Shown here one piece after another: positions 53,429 to 64,000 of a DNA stretch of 64,000 nucleotides. The position numbers and the translations under genes were made by a program. Below the pieces are notes generated by a model. It ran no database searches and had not been told where the DNA came from. It saw only the letters and a program-made list of their open reading frames with translations. Every line of letters begins with the position of its first letter. The first letter of the stretch is position 1. Source of the DNA: Sulfurimonas indica (GTDB lineage Bacteria; Campylobacterota; Campylobacteria; Campylobacterales; Sulfurimonadaceae); the NCBI RefSeq assembly GCF_009192995.1, contig NZ_SDID01000006.1, positions 83,820 to 147,819 of the forward strand, in the 5' to 3' direction.

Positions 53429-54187
53429 TCACGCAAGAGATAAAATTTCAGCTTTACCGTCAACAACTGCGACAGTGTGCTCATAGTGTGAACCGCGTAA
53501 ACCATCGGTACTAACAACATCCCACCCGTTATCTAAAATAACAGGCTTTGACTCTTTTTGACAAATCATCGGCTCCAAACAAAAAACCATTCCATTTTTT
53601 ATCTTCGGACCCGCTTTTGGGTTGTTTCCTTCAAGATAGTTAGGAATTTCCGGCTCTTCATGCGGCTTTTTACCAATGCCGTGCCCACAAAAGTTACGGA
53701 GTGGTACAAAACCGCGCTCCAAGATAAACTGCTCCATTAAGTAAGAGAGCTCTTTAAAGCGCATACCCTGTTTGATATTTTCAATCGCATAGTACAGAGT
53801 ATCCTTTGCACATGCGATTAAGTTTTCATCCTCTTTAGAGATTTTACCGACACCAACACTGATCGCTGCATCACCGAACCAGCCATCTAATTCTGTACCA
53901 ATATCATACCCGATAACATCACCCTCTTGGAGCTTATAATCAGATGGGATACCGTGAATAATAACTTCATTGAGTGATGTACAAACAGCATTGGGAAAAC
54001 CATAGAGACCTTTAAAAGATGGTTTTGCACCATGACTTCTAATGTAGTCTTCCGCCATAGCATCCAACTCTTTTAATGTCATTCCGGGTTTGGTATTTTC
54101 TTTGAGGAGGTTGAGTGCGCCGCCAACAATTTTGTTAGCTGCGCGAAGTTTTTCAATTTCTTGAGGTTTTCTAAGTGCAATAGCCAT
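53429..54187 (-). CDS. map: Methionine aminopeptidase, type I
   Basis: 252 residues, removes N-terminal Met from nascent chains. The metal ligands are visible in YDIGTELDGWFGDAA (two Asp), GHGIGKKPHEEP (His), FCLEPMI (Glu) and HYEHTVAVV. It follows secY by 2 bases; adk, which separates them in some bacteria, is absent. Confidence 0.97.
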   Translation of the reverse strand: MAIALRKPQEIEKLRAANKIVGGALNLLKENTKPGMTLKELDAMAEDYIRSHGAKPSFKGLYGFPNAVCTSLNEVIIHGIPSDYKLQEGDVIGYDIGTELDGWFGDAAISVGVGKISKEDENLIACAKDTLYYAIENIKQGMRFKELSYLMEQFILERGFVPLRNFCGHGIGKKPHEEPEIPNYLEGNNPKAGPKIKNGMVFCLEPMICQKESKPVILDNGWDVVSTDGLRGSHYEHTVAVVDGKAEILSLA

Positions 54188-54189
54188 TG

Positions 54190-55452
54190 CTATAGACCAA
54201 CCGCACTTAGGGTTTCGTATTTACTCATATATATCTGAGCTTCTATCTTTCTCATAGTGTCAAGTGCAACCTGAACAACAATAAGTACCGCGGTCCCTCC
54301 AAAGAAGAATGGGACACCCATTCCTTTGATGATCATAAACGGCAGTGTTGCCACAAGTCCAAGATAAAGAGCACCTGTTACTGTAAGTCTGCTAGCAGTC
54401 TCATTTAAGAACTCTTTTGTAGCTTCTCCGGTACGAATACCAGGAATGAAACCACCCTGACGTTTTAGGTTGTCAGAGATATCTTTTGCATTGAATGTAA
54501 TCGATGCATAGAAGAATGCAAAGAAGATTACAAATACAAAAGTTAAAAAGTTAAAAAAGTAAGAGTTTGGATTTAAGAAATCCGCTATTGCTTGAATAGT
54601 AGGATTTGTACTTGATGATAAAACAGTCATCGGGAACATCAAGATAGCTGATGCGAAGATAACCGGAATAACACCAGCCAAGTTTACTTTAATAGGAATG
54701 TAGTTCATCACACGTTTGTTTTGGTTTTGCATCATAGTCTTTTTAGCATATGTAATAGGAACACGACGCTCACCCAACTCAACATAAATGATAATACCTA
54801 CTGTAATGAGTACAAGTGCAACGATAGCAATTACTGTAAGGAAACTCATCGCTCCGGTATTTACCATTTCGATAGTTTGTCCTATTGCTCTTGGAATCGC
54901 AGAAACGATACCGGCAAAGATAATTAAAGAGATACCGTTACCGATACCGCTTTGCGTAATCTGCTCACCAATCCACATTAAAAGCATAGTCCCTGCAAGC
55001 ATTGAAACTGCAGATAAAAGGATAAATGTATTGTGATCAGCAAGAATCGCACTGTTACCACTAGGCCCTGTTAAAGATTGTAATCCAACACTTACACCAA
55101 TCGCTTGAATGATTGTAATAACAATCGTCGCATAACGAATAATCTGCATATACTTAGTCATACCGTCACGCTCTTTTTTCATCTGACCCAAAGTAGGGAA
55201 AGTTGCAGCAAGAAGCTCCATAATAATAGAAGCAGTGATATAAGGCATAATACCAAGTGAAATTATTGATAATCTCTGAACAGCATTTCCACTAAACATG
55301 TTAAAGAGTCCAAGAGCATCTGATTGGTGAGAGTCGAAGAAAGAAGCAATAACTGCAGTATCTACGCCTGGTACCGGCACATAAGCCAGTAGGCGGTAGA
55401 TAAATAAAAACCCGATAGTAATAAGTATCTTATTAACTAGATTTTTATTCAC
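54190..55452 (-). CDS. secY: Protein translocase subunit SecY
   Basis: 420 residues, ten transmembrane helices, the channel of the Sec translocase. GLFNMFSGNA and the large cytoplasmic loop GERRVPITYAKK are standard. It follows rplO by 2 bases. Confidence 0.97.
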   Translation of the reverse strand: MNKNLVNKILITIGFLFIYRLLAYVPVPGVDTAVIASFFDSHQSDALGLFNMFSGNAVQRLSIISLGIMPYITASIIMELLAATFPTLGQMKKERDGMTKYMQIIRYATIVITIIQAIGVSVGLQSLTGPSGNSAILADHNTFILLSAVSMLAGTMLLMWIGEQITQSGIGNGISLIIFAGIVSAIPRAIGQTIEMVNTGAMSFLTVIAIVALVLITVGIIIYVELGERRVPITYAKKTMMQNQNKRVMNYIPIKVNLAGVIPVIFASAILMFPMTVLSSSTNPTIQAIADFLNPNSYFFNFLTFVFVIFFAFFYASITFNAKDISDNLKRQGGFIPGIRTGEATKEFLNETASRLTVTGALYLGLVATLPFMIIKGMGVPFFFGGTAVLIVVQVALDTMRKIEAQIYMSKYETLSAVGL

Positions 55453-55454
55453 AA

Positions 55455-55853
55455 CTATTTACCTGTTGTTGTAACGTTTTCGTCTTTAATTTTCGATGCT
55501 AAATCTTTTGCAGAAGCACCTACTAGTTTAACTTTTTCAACTGATGCAGCGATTTTATGAACACCACGGATAGACTCCATAGTAATCTCTTCAAGCTCAG
55601 CAACAGCTTTGATTTTTTCAACGTTAATTACGTATGGTTTTTCAACTCTTGAGTGAAAACCAATTTTTGGTAAACGTTTTGCAAGTGGTTGTTGACCACC
55701 CTCAAAGTTTCTTTTTCTTTTGTAACCTGAACGAGATTTCTGACCTTTTTGACCACGAGCAGCAGTCTTACCAGTACCAGAACCTTGTCCGCGTCCAACA
55801 CGCTTACGAGCGTGAGTTGAACCTTCTGCAGGTGTTAAGTTTTCAATACCCAT
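55455..55853 (-). CDS. rplO: 50S ribosomal protein L15
   Basis: 132 residues: [21 protein letters not shown], then [21 protein letters not shown]. It lies 3 bases after rpsE. rpmD (L30), which lies here in many bacteria, is missing. Confidence 0.96.
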   Translation of the reverse strand: MGIENLTPAEGSTHARKRVGRGQGSGTGKTAARGQKGQKSRSGYKRKRNFEGGQQPLAKRLPKIGFHSRVEKPYVINVEKIKAVAELEEITMESIRGVHKIAASVEKVKLVGASAKDLASKIKDENVTTTGK

Positions 55854-55856
55854 TTT

Positions 55857-56306
55857 CTATCCTTTGATACGAGATAGTGCTTCGATTGTAGCACGTACTA
55901 GTGTGTTTGGATTGTTAGAACCGATTGATTTTGTAAGGATATCTTGAATCCCTGCAAGCTCAAGAACTGGACGAGCAGCTCCACCAGCGATAACCCCAGT
56001 ACCTTCAGATGCTGGTTTAAGTAAAACACGGCTAGCGTTATATTTATGCTCGATATCGTGAGCAATAGTTGAACCTTTAATCTTAACAGTTGTTAAGTTT
56101 TTAAATGCATTATCAACTGCTTTACGAATAGCATCAGGAACCTCTTTAGCTTTACCAACACCGTAACCAACTGTACCGTTTTTGTTACCAACAACTACAA
56201 GAGCAGTAAAACGAAAACGTCTACCACCCTTTACAACTTTAGTAACACGACCAATGTTTACGATTGATTCTTCAAATTCATCTCTATTGATTTCTGTCAT
56301 AGCCAT
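55857..56306 (-). CDS. rpsE: 30S ribosomal protein S5
   Basis: 149 residues with the S5 double-stranded RNA-binding domain ([20 protein letters not shown], then [18 protein letters not shown]). It lies between rplR and rplO. Confidence 0.97.
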   Translation of the reverse strand: MAMTEINRDEFEESIVNIGRVTKVVKGGRRFRFTALVVVGNKNGTVGYGVGKAKEVPDAIRKAVDNAFKNLTTVKIKGSTIAHDIEHKYNASRVLLKPASEGTGVIAGGAARPVLELAGIQDILTKSIGSNNPNTLVRATIEALSRIKG

Positions 56307-56312
56307 GCGCTC

Positions 56313-56669
56313 CTAGAACTTAATTTCGTTTGCACGAAGTGCGTCACCAAATGCAGCGATAACGCCGTGGTATTGGTAACCATTACGGTCAAATACAATC
56401 TCAGTGATGTTAGCTTCTTTTAGTTTAGCAGCGAATGCCTCACCAAGTGCAGCAGCACCTTCTTTGTTTGACTTGTGACCAGTAGCCTTAGAGTGTAGTG
56501 CGCATAAAGTTGTTGCATTTGCATCATCAATAGCTTGTACACTTAGGTAACGGTTAGACTTAAATACAGAAACACGAGGAAGTGTAGCACTACCAGATAT
56601 TTTTGCACGAATACGACGCTTACGCTTTAGGCGATTAGCTACTTTATTCTTTAATACTTTAGCATTCAT
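56313..56669 (-). CDS. rplR: 50S ribosomal protein L18
   Basis: 118 residues, 5S rRNA-binding: [20 protein letters not shown] start, [20 protein letters not shown] end. Confidence 0.96.
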   Translation of the reverse strand: MNAKVLKNKVANRLKRKRRIRAKISGSATLPRVSVFKSNRYLSVQAIDDANATTLCALHSKATGHKSNKEGAAALGEAFAAKLKEANITEIVFDRNGYQYHGVIAAFGDALRANEIKF

Positions 56670-56682
56670 CTATCTTCCTCCC

Positions 56683-57219
56683 TTATTTCTTAGCAGTTTT
56701 ACCGGCTTTACGCACGATATGCTCATCAATGTATTTAACACCTTTACCTTTGTACGGCTCTGGTGGACGGAAAGAACGAATCTCTGCAGCAACTTGACCA
56801 AGCTTTTGCTTGTCATGGCTTTTAAGAGTAATAACATTCTTTTCAACTGATGCTTCGATATCTTCTGGTAACTCATAGTTGATATCGTGAGAGAATCCAA
56901 GTTGTAAGTTAAGAACCTTACCTTTAACAGCAGCTCTATAACCAACACCATTGATCTCTAATTGTTTTTGGTAACCAGTAGTTAAACCAGTAACAATGTT
57001 TTGAGCCAATGATCTGAAAGTTCCCCAGAAAGCTCTATGCTCACGTGAATCTGAAAGATTTTTAAAAGTTAGTTTGTTCCCTTCAATTTCGAAAGTAACA
57101 TAACCTTTAGTATCTAAATCAACACTATTTTTACCTTTAGTAAAAGTAATAACATTTCCATTTGTAGTAACTGTAATGTCACTAGCAAATTCTACAGGAT
57201 TTTTTCCAATTCTTGACAT
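56683..57219 (-). CDS. rplF: 50S ribosomal protein L6
   Basis: 178 residues: [20 protein letters not shown] start, [21 protein letters not shown], and the C-terminal [20 protein letters not shown] signature. Confidence 0.97.
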   Translation of the reverse strand: MSRIGKNPVEFASDITVTTNGNVITFTKGKNSVDLDTKGYVTFEIEGNKLTFKNLSDSREHRAFWGTFRSLAQNIVTGLTTGYQKQLEINGVGYRAAVKGKVLNLQLGFSHDINYELPEDIEASVEKNVITLKSHDKQKLGQVAAEIRSFRPPEPYKGKGVKYIDEHIVRKAGKTAKK

Positions 57220-57228
57220 GCTACTCTC

Positions 57229-57627
57229 CTACCAAACCGTACACATAACTTCACCACCAATACCAAGCTCGTAAGCTTTGTCATTTGGTAGAACGCCATG
57301 AGATGTACTAACGATAATTGTTCCATAACCATTTTTGAAACGCTTGATATCTTCTTTACCTTTGTAAACACGACGACCAGGTTTAGAGACACGTTTTAAT
57401 TCATTGATTACACATTTATCATTATCATCATACTTCAGTACAACTTTAATTGTTTTCTTTACACCATCTTCGATTACATTAAAGCTATCTAAATAACCTT
57501 TATCAACCAAGATACCAACTACCGCTTCAACAGACTTAGAATGAACTAAAGTCGTTGTAGCTAATCTTCTCATACCAGCATTACGAACACGTGTTAACGC
57601 ATCTGATACTAAATCATTAATTGCCAT
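57229..57627 (-). CDS. rpsH: 30S ribosomal protein S8
   Basis: 132 residues: [20 protein letters not shown] start, [20 protein letters not shown] and GGEVMCTVW end. S8 represses the spc operon in other bacteria by binding within the rplN-rplX-rplE region. Confidence 0.97.
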   Translation of the reverse strand: MAINDLVSDALTRVRNAGMRRLATTTLVHSKSVEAVVGILVDKGYLDSFNVIEDGVKKTIKVVLKYDDNDKCVINELKRVSKPGRRVYKGKEDIKRFKNGYGTIIVSTSHGVLPNDKAYELGIGGEVMCTVW

Positions 57628-57698
57628 TTATATTTTCCTTATATTTTGCAAGTCTTACGACTGCTACTGTTAGGAGTTTCTACCTGGGAAGCTGACGC

Positions 57699-57884
57699 CT
57701 ACCAAGAAGACTTTCTAACACCTGGAATCATTCCCTCATTTGCCATTTTTCTGAAACAGATACGACAAATTCCAAAATCACGAAGAACAGAGTGTGGACG
57801 ACCACAGATCTGACAACGAGTATATCCACGTACTTTAAACTTTGGAGTACGTTTCGCTTTTGCGATCATAGACTTCTTAGCCAT
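57699..57884 (-). CDS. rpsN: 30S ribosomal protein S14 (zinc-binding, short form)
   Basis: 61 residues with CQICGRP and CRICF zinc cysteines, the short C+ form of S14. Its ATG overlaps the rplE stop by one base. A 71-base gap separates it from rpsH. Confidence 0.97.
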   Translation of the reverse strand: MAKKSMIAKAKRTPKFKVRGYTRCQICGRPHSVLRDFGICRICFRKMANEGMIPGVRKSSW

Positions 57885-58429
57885 TAGTTGCTCCCTTTAG
57901 TAAAAGGCATACCAAGTTTCTCTAAAAGAACCATTCCTGCCTTATCAGAATCAGCTGTAGTAACTACAGTGATATTCATACCGTGGATTTGCATGATTGA
58001 ATCATAGCTAACCTCTGGGAAAATAAGTTGCTCTTGAAGACCGAAGTTATAGTTACCACGACCATCAAAACCATTTCTTGGAACACCACGGAAATCTTTC
58101 ACACGTGGAAGTGCGATAGATACAAGGCGATCTAAGAAGTTGTACATATTTTCACCACGAAGCGTTACACGAACACCAACCGGCATACCTTCACGAACCT
58201 TGAAACCTGCAACAGATTTCTTAGCGATTACAGTAGAAGCCTTTTGACCAGCGATAGTAGTGATAGTATCTTCAATGTTTTGGATAAGCTTGTTATCTTT
58301 CATAGCAAAACCAGCACCAACAGAGATAACAATCTTCTCTAGTGCAGGAATTTCCATAACATTTTTAATACCTAAAGCTTCTTGAAGCTCTGGCTTGAGT
58401 GCTAAATATTTATCTTTTAAACGAGCCAT
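57884..58429 (-). CDS. rplE: 50S ribosomal protein L5
   Basis: 181 residues, 5S rRNA-binding. [40 protein letters not shown] and [17 protein letters not shown] [12 protein letters not shown] mark the family. Confidence 0.97.
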   Translation of the reverse strand: MARLKDKYLALKPELQEALGIKNVMEIPALEKIVISVGAGFAMKDNKLIQNIEDTITTIAGQKASTVIAKKSVAGFKVREGMPVGVRVTLRGENMYNFLDRLVSIALPRVKDFRGVPRNGFDGRGNYNFGLQEQLIFPEVSYDSIMQIHGMNITVVTTADSDKAGMVLLEKLGMPFTKGSN

Positions 58430-58432
58430 TTA

Positions 58433-58663
58433 TTATGCCTCCACTTTACGTACATTTGAAACATCGATAGGCATCTCTTTATTGATATGACCACCTTTTG
58501 TGTTCTCTTCAGTTGGTTTAACAGCTTTTTTAGCTATTTTACAACCCTCTACGATTACTTTGTTTTTCTTAGGGAATACCGCAAGTACAGTTGCTTTTGT
58601 ACCTTTGTCATCACCAGCGATAATTTCTACAGTATCGCCTTTTTTGAAATTAAATTTTGCCAT
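58433..58663 (-). CDS. rplX: 50S ribosomal protein L24
   Basis: 76 residues, KOW motif near the N-terminus ([19 protein letters not shown]) and the [16 protein letters not shown] end. Its start overlaps the rplN stop by one base. Confidence 0.96.
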   Translation of the reverse strand: MAKFNFKKGDTVEIIAGDDKGTKATVLAVFPKKNKVIVEGCKIAKKAVKPTEENTKGGHINKEMPIDVSNVRKVEA

Positions 58664-59031
58664 TAAACAACCTCCGGTGCAAGAGATACAATTTTCATGA
58701 ATCCTGCGTAACGAACTTCACGACCAATTGGTCCGAAGATACGAGTACCAATAGGCTCTCTCTTGTCATCAAGTATTACAGCAGCGTTGTCATCAAAACG
58801 AATAAGTGATCCGTTTTCACGTTGAACTTCTTTATGAGTTCTAACAACAACAGCTTTAACAACTTTACCTTTTTTAACTTTAGCAGTTGGAATCGCTTTT
58901 TTAACAGAAGCAACGATAACGTCACCTACTGATGCATAACGACGCTTAGAACCACCAAGTACCTTAATACACATAATCTCTTTTGCACCTGTATTATCAG
59001 CTACGTTTAAACGAGTAAAACCTTGAATCAT
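58663..59031 (-). CDS. rplN: 50S ribosomal protein L14
   Basis: 122 residues: [20 protein letters not shown], ending [18 protein letters not shown]. It follows rpsQ by 2 bases. Confidence 0.97.
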   Translation of the reverse strand: MIQGFTRLNVADNTGAKEIMCIKVLGGSKRRYASVGDVIVASVKKAIPTAKVKKGKVVKAVVVRTHKEVQRENGSLIRFDDNAAVILDDKREPIGTRIFGPIGREVRYAGFMKIVSLAPEVV

Positions 59032-59033
59032 TA

Positions 59034-59279
59034 CTACGCTCCTTTTACAACTGACTTAAGTCTAAAAGATTTTGTTTTAGACATTGGACGACATTCGATT
59101 GCAACAATCTCATCTCCAACTTTACACTCATTACGCTCATCATGTACTAGGTACTTTTTGAAACGTTTTACAACTTTATGGTAACGAGGATGCATTACAC
59201 GGCGCTCAACAACAATAGTTACTGTCTTGTCACCAGCAATTTTTACAACATTACCTTGAATTTCACGTTTATGTGTCAT
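59034..59279 (-). CDS. rpsQ: 30S ribosomal protein S17
   Basis: 81 residues: OB-fold start [40 protein letters not shown], then [12 protein letters not shown]. Confidence 0.97.
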   Translation of the reverse strand: MTHKREIQGNVVKIAGDKTVTIVVERRVMHPRYHKVVKRFKKYLVHDERNECKVGDEIVAIECRPMSKTKSFRLKSVVKGA

Positions 59280-59289
59280 CGCTCGTCCC

Positions 59290-59478
59290 CTACTTCTCTA
59301 CTGCAGCAAGTGCAGTGTTGATTCTTGCAATATCTTTTTTAGCAACACGAAGTTCGCTAGTGTTTTGTAATTGCATCATCTTTTGTTTAATTTTTAAAGT
59401 AAACAGCTCAGTCTTCTTCTCTTTAAGCATAGCTTGAAGTTCTGCTGCACTTTTACCTGCTAAATCAGAATATTTCAT
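59290..59478 (-). CDS. rpmC: 50S ribosomal protein L29
   Basis: 62 residues: [37 protein letters not shown], then the RINT segment. The start overlaps the rplP end by 14 bases. Confidence 0.96.
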   Translation of the reverse strand: MKYSDLAGKSAAELQAMLKEKKTELFTLKIKQKMMQLQNTSELRVAKKDIARINTALAAVEK

Positions 59479-59890
59479 TGCTCATCTCCGCAGTAATTAT
59501 TTTTGTTTTGAATGGTAACTTGTGCATAGCAAGAGTTAGCGCTTCACGAGCTAAATCATGTGGTACACCAGCCATTTCAAAAATTATACGACCTGGTTTG
59601 ATGTTCATAACCCATTTATCAACTGCACCTTTACCTTTACCCATACGAGTTTCAAGAGGCTTAGCAGTTAATGGTTTTGCAGGGAATACTCTAATCCAAA
59701 TCTTACCATTTCTTTTGATGTGACGTGTAGCAGAGATACGAGCCGACTCAATCTGACGAGAGTTGATACGACCAGCTTCTACTGCTTTAAAACCGATGTC
59801 ACCAAAAGCTAACTTGTAACCTGAACGAGCGTAACCACGGTTACGACCTTTCATTACTTTACGATATTTTGTTCTTTTTGGCATTAACAT
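59465..59890 (-). CDS. rplP: 50S ribosomal protein L16
   Basis: 141 residues opening [20 protein letters not shown], which parallels the MLQPKRT start of other L16 proteins. [20 protein letters not shown] marks the C-terminus. Confidence 0.97.
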   Translation of the reverse strand: MLMPKRTKYRKVMKGRNRGYARSGYKLAFGDIGFKAVEAGRINSRQIESARISATRHIKRNGKIWIRVFPAKPLTAKPLETRMGKGKGAVDKWVMNIKPGRIIFEMAGVPHDLAREALTLAMHKLPFKTKIITAEMSNEIF

Positions 59891-59892
59891 GA

Positions 59893-60606
59893 TTATTCAG
59901 CCTTTTCACTATTTTGGGGGCGTGGTTTTCTTGAACGACGCTCTTTTTTCTCTTCTTTAGCTTCTGCTGGGATACCTTTAGTAAGTACCTCACCTTTGAA
60001 GATCCATACTTTTACACCGATGATACCGTATGTAGTATGTGCTTCAGCGAAACCATAATCAATCTTAGCACGAAGTGTATGAAGTGGAACACGTCCCTCT
60101 AAATACCACTCAGTACGAGCCATTTCAGCTCCACCAAGACGACCAGCAACAGAAACTTTGATACCTTTAGCACCTGAACGTTGTGCACCTTGCATAACTT
60201 TTTTCATAGCTCTACGGAATGCAACACGACGCTCTAACTGCGTAGCAACATTTTCAGCAACAAGCTGTGCTGAGATTTGTGCTTTTTTCTCTTCTTTGAT
60301 GTTGATAGAAATTGGTTTACCAACAAGTTTTTGAACTGCAGTTTTAAGCTTTTCGATATCTGCACCCTTTTTACCAATGATGATACCGGGACGTGCTGCA
60401 ACGATAGTTACACGTAAACGTTTCACAGTTCTCTCAATGATGATGTTAGAAACACCAGCATAGTAAAGCTCTTTCTTTAAAAATGTTCTAATCTTGTGAT
60501 CTTCACCTAAACTAGCCGGAGCAGTTTTAAAGTTAGGAAACCAACGAGATTCCCAGTTACGGTTGATTCCAAGACGTAAACCAATAGGATTAACTTTTTG
60601 ACCCAT
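59893..60606 (-). CDS. rpsC: 30S ribosomal protein S3
   Basis: 237 residues: [20 protein letters not shown] start, KH domain with the [10 protein letters not shown] loop, and a C-terminal basic tail ([16 protein letters not shown]). Confidence 0.97.
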   Translation of the reverse strand: MGQKVNPIGLRLGINRNWESRWFPNFKTAPASLGEDHKIRTFLKKELYYAGVSNIIIERTVKRLRVTIVAARPGIIIGKKGADIEKLKTAVQKLVGKPISINIKEEKKAQISAQLVAENVATQLERRVAFRRAMKKVMQGAQRSGAKGIKVSVAGRLGGAEMARTEWYLEGRVPLHTLRAKIDYGFAEAHTTYGIIGVKVWIFKGEVLTKGIPAEAKEEKKERRSRKPRPQNSEKAE

Positions 60607-60607
60607 T

Positions 60608-60925
60608 CTATTTACCCTCTACTTCTACTAAGATATGTGCTGTTGGTTTTCTAATACCTGAAGCCATACCACGAGCACGTGGACGGAAACGTTTAAGTAC
60701 TGGACCATTGTCAACACGACATGATGTAATTACACAATCTTCAGCTTCGTTACCGCTGTTAGCTACTGCAGATGCAATAACTTTAGAGATAATTTTTGCT
60801 GCCTTATTTGGAGTGAACTCTAAGGCTGCCATTGCTTCTTCAGCATTCATACCTTGAACTTCACGTGCAATAAGACGAGATTTGATAGGTGATACACGGA
60901 TAAATTTTAATAATGCTCTAGCCAT
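60608..60925 (-). CDS. rplV: 50S ribosomal protein L22
   Basis: 105 residues: [20 protein letters not shown] start; the extended loop [19 protein letters not shown] that lines the exit tunnel is intact. Confidence 0.97.
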   Translation of the reverse strand: MARALLKFIRVSPIKSRLIAREVQGMNAEEAMAALEFTPNKAAKIISKVIASAVANSGNEAEDCVITSCRVDNGPVLKRFRPRARGMASGIRKPTAHILVEVEGK

Positions 60926-60927
60926 GA

Positions 60928-61203
60928 CTACCCCTTCTTCTGAACAGAGCCCTTGTGGCCCTTGAATGTACGAGTTGGTGCAAATTCACCAAGTTTATAA
61001 CCAATGTGGTTCTCTGTAACATATACAGGAACGAATTGGCGACCATTATGAACATTTAATGTCAACCCAACCATCTCAGGAAGAACCATAGATCTTCTTG
61101 ACCAAGTTTTAATAGGTTTTTTGTCTCCGCTAGCTTTCGCTGCTTCAACTTTTTTCATTAAATGGTCATCTACGAATGGACCTTTTTTAACTGAACGAGC
61201 CAT
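60928..61203 (-). CDS. rpsS: 30S ribosomal protein S19
   Basis: 91 residues: [35 protein letters not shown], and [12 protein letters not shown]. Its start overlaps the rplB stop by one base. Confidence 0.97.
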   Translation of the reverse strand: MARSVKKGPFVDDHLMKKVEAAKASGDKKPIKTWSRRSMVLPEMVGLTLNVHNGRQFVPVYVTENHIGYKLGEFAPTRTFKGHKGSVQKKG

Positions 61204-62048
61204 TAGCCTACCCTTTTTGCATTTGGTTTACGACGAGTGATAATAAGTTTATCACTAGCTTTTTTACGACGAGTTTTAGCACCCTTAGTTGGTTTACCCC
61301 AAGGAGTAACTGGGTGACGACCTGAATTCGTTTTACCTTCACCACCACCATGCGGGTGATCAATAGGGTTCATTGCAGAACCACGAGTTTGAGGACGAAT
61401 ACCCATATGACGAGTACGACCAGCTTTTGCGATTACGATGTTAGAATACTCTTCGTTTCCAACTGTACCAACAGTAGCCATACACTCACCAAGTACTAAA
61501 CGCATTTCAGACGAAGGCATACGAAGTGAAACATATTTCCCATCACGACCCATAATCTGAGCAGAAGTTCCAGCTGAACGTACCATTTGTCCACCTTTTC
61601 CAACTTTAAGCTCAATGTTATGAACCAATGTACCAACAGGAATGTTTTTAAGTTTCATCGCGTTTCCTGGTTTAACATCTAAACCAGACTCAGCAGACTC
61701 AATCTTGTCACCAACATTTAAACCTTTTGGTTGAAGGATATAACGTTTATCACCATCTGCATAAGTAACAAGTGCAATTCTACAGTTACGGTACGGATCG
61801 TACTCAATAGTAGAAACAGTACCAGGAACACCAAACTTGTTACGTTTGAAGTCAATGATACGGTAAAGTTTTTTCGCACCTGCTTGCTTATGACGAGATG
61901 TGATACGACCATTGTTGTTACGACCTGCGTGAGCCGGCAACTTAACAAGTAATGAACGAACACTAGCTTTAGCAGTGATATCTGAACTATCTACATTCGT
62001 ATAAAAACGACGAGATGGAGTTATCGGTCTATAAGTTTTAATTGCCAT
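61203..62048 (-). CDS. rplB: 50S ribosomal protein L2
   Basis: 281 residues. It has the peptidyl-transferase-centre loop with the conserved His ([15 protein letters not shown]) and [17 protein letters not shown] [17 protein letters not shown]. Confidence 0.98.
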   Translation of the reverse strand: MAIKTYRPITPSRRFYTNVDSSDITAKASVRSLLVKLPAHAGRNNNGRITSRHKQAGAKKLYRIIDFKRNKFGVPGTVSTIEYDPYRNCRIALVTYADGDKRYILQPKGLNVGDKIESAESGLDVKPGNAMKLKNIPVGTLVHNIELKVGKGGQMVRSAGTSAQIMGRDGKYVSLRMPSSEMRLVLGECMATVGTVGNEEYSNIVIAKAGRTRHMGIRPQTRGSAMNPIDHPHGGGEGKTNSGRHPVTPWGKPTKGAKTRRKKASDKLIITRRKPNAKRVG

Positions 62049-62049
62049 C

Positions 62050-62331
62050 TTATACCGCCAAACTTTCTATTTGTGCACCCTCAGGTAAAGTAACATAGAA
62101 CTTTTTGAAGTCATTTTGTTTACCCTGTACACCACGGAAACGTTTTACTTTTCCGCTTTGATTTAGAGAGTTGATTTTTGTAGGAATGATTCCAAAATAC
62201 TCTCTAAACACCTCTTTAAGACCTGTCTTAGTCATACGTGGTGATGTTTGAACAACAATTACACCATCTTCTTGAAGACCAAGAGTTTTCTCTGTATATA
62301 GTATAGATTTAATATCTGTAATATCTGCCAT
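62050..62331 (-). CDS. rplW: 50S ribosomal protein L23
   Basis: 93 residues: [20 protein letters not shown], then [20 protein letters not shown]. It forms the chaperone and SRP docking site at the tunnel exit. Start overlaps the rplD stop by one base. Confidence 0.96.
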   Translation of the reverse strand: MADITDIKSILYTEKTLGLQEDGVIVVQTSPRMTKTGLKEVFREYFGIIPTKINSLNQSGKVKRFRGVQGKQNDFKKFYVTLPEGAQIESLAV

Positions 62332-62945
62332 TACTTAGCCTCACTTACAAGATTTTCCCATACAGCTTTTTCTATCACGATTGAGCGATAGTTAGCAGCT
62401 AAGTATGCGTTTAACTCATTAGCTTCGATAACATAAGTAGCTTGAAGATTTTCAAATGCTAAGTATGTTTTCTCATCTAACAGTTCTTTAACAAAAAGAG
62501 TATCTCTTTGGTTAAGAGCTTTGAACATTGCTGCAGCGTCTTTTGTTTTACCAGACTCTACTGCGATGCTGTCAACTATAAACAGAGTACCATTTTGTGC
62601 ATGCTCATTTAAAGCGAAGTTAAGAGCAAGTTTCTTTTGCTTTTTATTCACTTTAAGATCGTAGTTGCGGTTGTTTTGAGGACCAAATGCCTTACCACCA
62701 CCTACGAAGATTGGAGAACGACGAGAACCAGCTCTAGCACGACCGCCACCTTTTTGAGACCATGGTTTTTTACCACCACCACGTACATCACTTCTACCTT
62801 TAGCAACTGCTGTGTTTGCACGTTGTGCAGCTTGAGCAGATTTTACATAAAGGTAAAGGTTATGAGGGTTGATTCCAGAGAAAGACTCTGGTAATGCTAA
62901 CTCAGAAGCTTTTTCCATTTTTTCATTTAAAACGATTGCGCTCAT
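62331..62945 (-). CDS. rplD: 50S ribosomal protein L4
   Basis: 204 residues. The tunnel loop [20 protein letters not shown] is intact. In E. coli L4 autoregulates the S10 operon. Start overlaps the rplC stop by one base. Confidence 0.97.
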   Translation of the reverse strand: MSAIVLNEKMEKASELALPESFSGINPHNLYLYVKSAQAAQRANTAVAKGRSDVRGGGKKPWSQKGGGRARAGSRRSPIFVGGGKAFGPQNNRNYDLKVNKKQKKLALNFALNEHAQNGTLFIVDSIAVESGKTKDAAAMFKALNQRDTLFVKELLDEKTYLAFENLQATYVIEANELNAYLAANYRSIVIEKAVWENLVSEAK

Positions 62946-63520
62946 TATTTAGCTACCTTTACACGACCTAAAGAACCGTTTGCACCACTTACTGAACCTA
63001 AAACCGCAATGATTTTGTTTTCAGCATCGTAAGAAACGATCTCATTTTTTACACTGTTTTGTGTATTACCATATTGTCCAGGCATTTTCTTACCCTTCAT
63101 AACACGACCTGGCCACTCAGCATTACCGATAGAACCTGTTCTACGACCAAATCTGTGACCGTGAGATGCAGGACCACCACCGAAATTCCAACGCTTCATA
63201 CCACCAGAAAAACCGCGACCTTTGGTGTTGAATGTAGTTTTAAGCACACTTGCCTCTGCAAGTGGAGCCAAATCTAAATCACCAGCTTCAGCGTTTGCTA
63301 CTTCTAATGTAACAAAACGGTTAAATTCTGCAGGAAGGTTGTATTTCTTCTGTTGACCTTCAATTGCTTTATTCATTTTTTTACCACTGTTGTACGCAAC
63401 AATAGCTTTACCATCATTAACTTCACACACCTTTGCATCTAGAACTCTTAAAAGAGTAACTGGTTTTGCTGGTACTGTGATAGTACGGCTCATGCCGATT
63501 TTTTCAACAATATATTCCAT
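62945..63520 (-). CDS. rplC: 50S ribosomal protein L3
   Basis: 191 residues: [40 protein letters not shown] and [12 protein letters not shown], the L3 core reaching the peptidyl-transferase centre. Confidence 0.97.
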   Translation of the reverse strand: MEYIVEKIGMSRTITVPAKPVTLLRVLDAKVCEVNDGKAIVAYNSGKKMNKAIEGQQKKYNLPAEFNRFVTLEVANAEAGDLDLAPLAEASVLKTTFNTKGRGFSGGMKRWNFGGGPASHGHRFGRRTGSIGNAEWPGRVMKGKKMPGQYGNTQNSVKNEIVSYDAENKIIAVLGSVSGANGSLGRVKVAK

Positions 63521-63532
63521 ATTTGGCTACTC

Positions 63533-63844
63533 CTATTTGTCCATAGAGCGAACTTCAACGTCCACTTCCGGTGCAAGATCTAGTTTCATTAATGAATCAA
63601 CAGTCTCTGGCGTAGCAGATACGATGTCAATCATTCTAGCGTGCATACGAATTTCAAACTGCTCACGAGATTTTTTGTTAACGTGAACTGATTTTAAAAC
63701 AGTATATTTACGAATTTTTGTTGGTAAAGGTATTGGACCACGGATTACCGCGCCAGTACGCTTAACAGCCTCAACGATTGATGCTACTGATCTATCAAGT
63801 ACACGATGATCGTAAGCTTTCAATTTTAAACGAATTTTTTCCAT
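63533..63844 (-). CDS. rpsJ: 30S ribosomal protein S10
   Basis: 103 residues: [20 protein letters not shown], then [18 protein letters not shown]. First gene of the S10-spc block. AGAAGGAAAATT precedes the ATG. Confidence 0.98.
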   Translation of the reverse strand: MEKIRLKLKAYDHRVLDRSVASIVEAVKRTGAVIRGPIPLPTKIRKYTVLKSVHVNKKSREQFEIRMHARMIDIVSATPETVDSLMKLDLAPEVDVEVRSMDK

Positions 63845-63900
63845 AATTTTCCTTCTAAAGAACTCGTTGGATCCTAGCCCAACTATTTTAAGGGAGCGGA

Positions 63901-63929
63901 ATTATACTCAAACTAGGAGTAATATTCAA
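63901..63929 (-). promoter_or_regulatory. Promoter of the S10-spc operon
   Basis: Minus strand TTGAAT (63924-63929), 17-bp spacer, TATAAT (63901-63906). The predicted start near 63894 gives a leader of about 50 bases to rpsJ. A leader hairpin (GTTGGGCTAGGATCCAAC) lies within it. Confidence 0.8.
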
Positions 63930-63946
63930 GGATTTAGGGGACAAAA

Positions 63947-64000
63947 ATGGAAAAACTTCTAAATTTATTTCCTTTTAATAAGGAAATGATACAATACACT
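63947..64000 (+). CDS. Start of a gene cut by the window edge
   Basis: An ATG with AGGGGA 5 bases before it opens a frame of 18 codons (MEKLLNLFPFNKEMIQYT) to the window end. It is divergent from the S10 operon. Too little is present to name it. Confidence 0.4.
   Translation, partial: MEKLLNLFPFNKEMIQYT

Overview
The window is AT-rich bacterial chromosome that I read as Campylobacterota (formerly Epsilonproteobacteria), most like a sulfur-oxidising Sulfurimonas-type genus. The reasons are the character of the ribosomal and RNA polymerase proteins, rpoB and rpoC as separate overlapping genes (they are fused in Helicobacter and Wolinella), the absence of rpmD from the spc block, and neighbours such as an NnrS family protein, SagB-like and NrdD/NrdG genes. 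The genus is an inference.

Layout. 0-2.9 kb: prfB, a small membrane protein, the bpt leucyltransferase and a secreted coiled-coil protein. 3-20.5 kb, all minus strand: one long translation/transcription superoperon. It runs from a consensus promoter through four tRNAs (Thr-UGU, Tyr, Gly, Thr-GGU), tuf, rpmG, tRNA-Trp, secE, nusG, rplK, rplA, rplJ, rplL, rpoB, rpoC, rpsL, rpsG and fusA. 20.5-34.8 kb: housekeeping genes on both strands (MBL-fold protein, yaaA, a SpoU methyltransferase, thioredoxin, AEC transporter, SagB-like oxidoreductase, transketolase, prenyl synthase, PDZ protein, ybaB, panD, 2Fe-2S ferredoxin, outer membrane protein, murE, TPR protein, NifU-like protein, aldo/keto reductase). 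34.8-37.8 kb, minus: the alpha operon (rpmJ, rpsM, rpsK, rpsD, rpoA, rplQ). 53.1-63.9 kb, minus: the S10-spc block from rpsJ to secY, map and infA.

Between infA and rpmJ, normally adjacent, lies a 15.4-kb block of anaerobic, stress and accessory genes: a class III ribonucleotide reductase with its activase, a secreted peptide behind an FNR-type box, a PAS kinase and response regulator, a Crp/Fnr regulator, three tandem Hsp20 genes (one with a signal peptide), an SPL-like radical SAM protein, NnrS, an arsR-arsB pair, cvfB and a chorismate mutase.

The most interesting observations are these. (1) The NrdD glycyl-radical domain is a separate 50-residue gene, in the same frame as nrdD but behind four in-frame stops, with its own strong ribosome-binding site. 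(2) A two-hairpin repeat sits exactly at the nrdD break and recurs between rpmG and tRNA-Trp. (3) Two noncoding elements of about 270 bp (43.3 and 51.1 kb) have related interiors but 32-33 bp terminal inverted repeats that differ completely between the two sites. (4) Several overlapping divergent promoters predict leaderless mRNAs.
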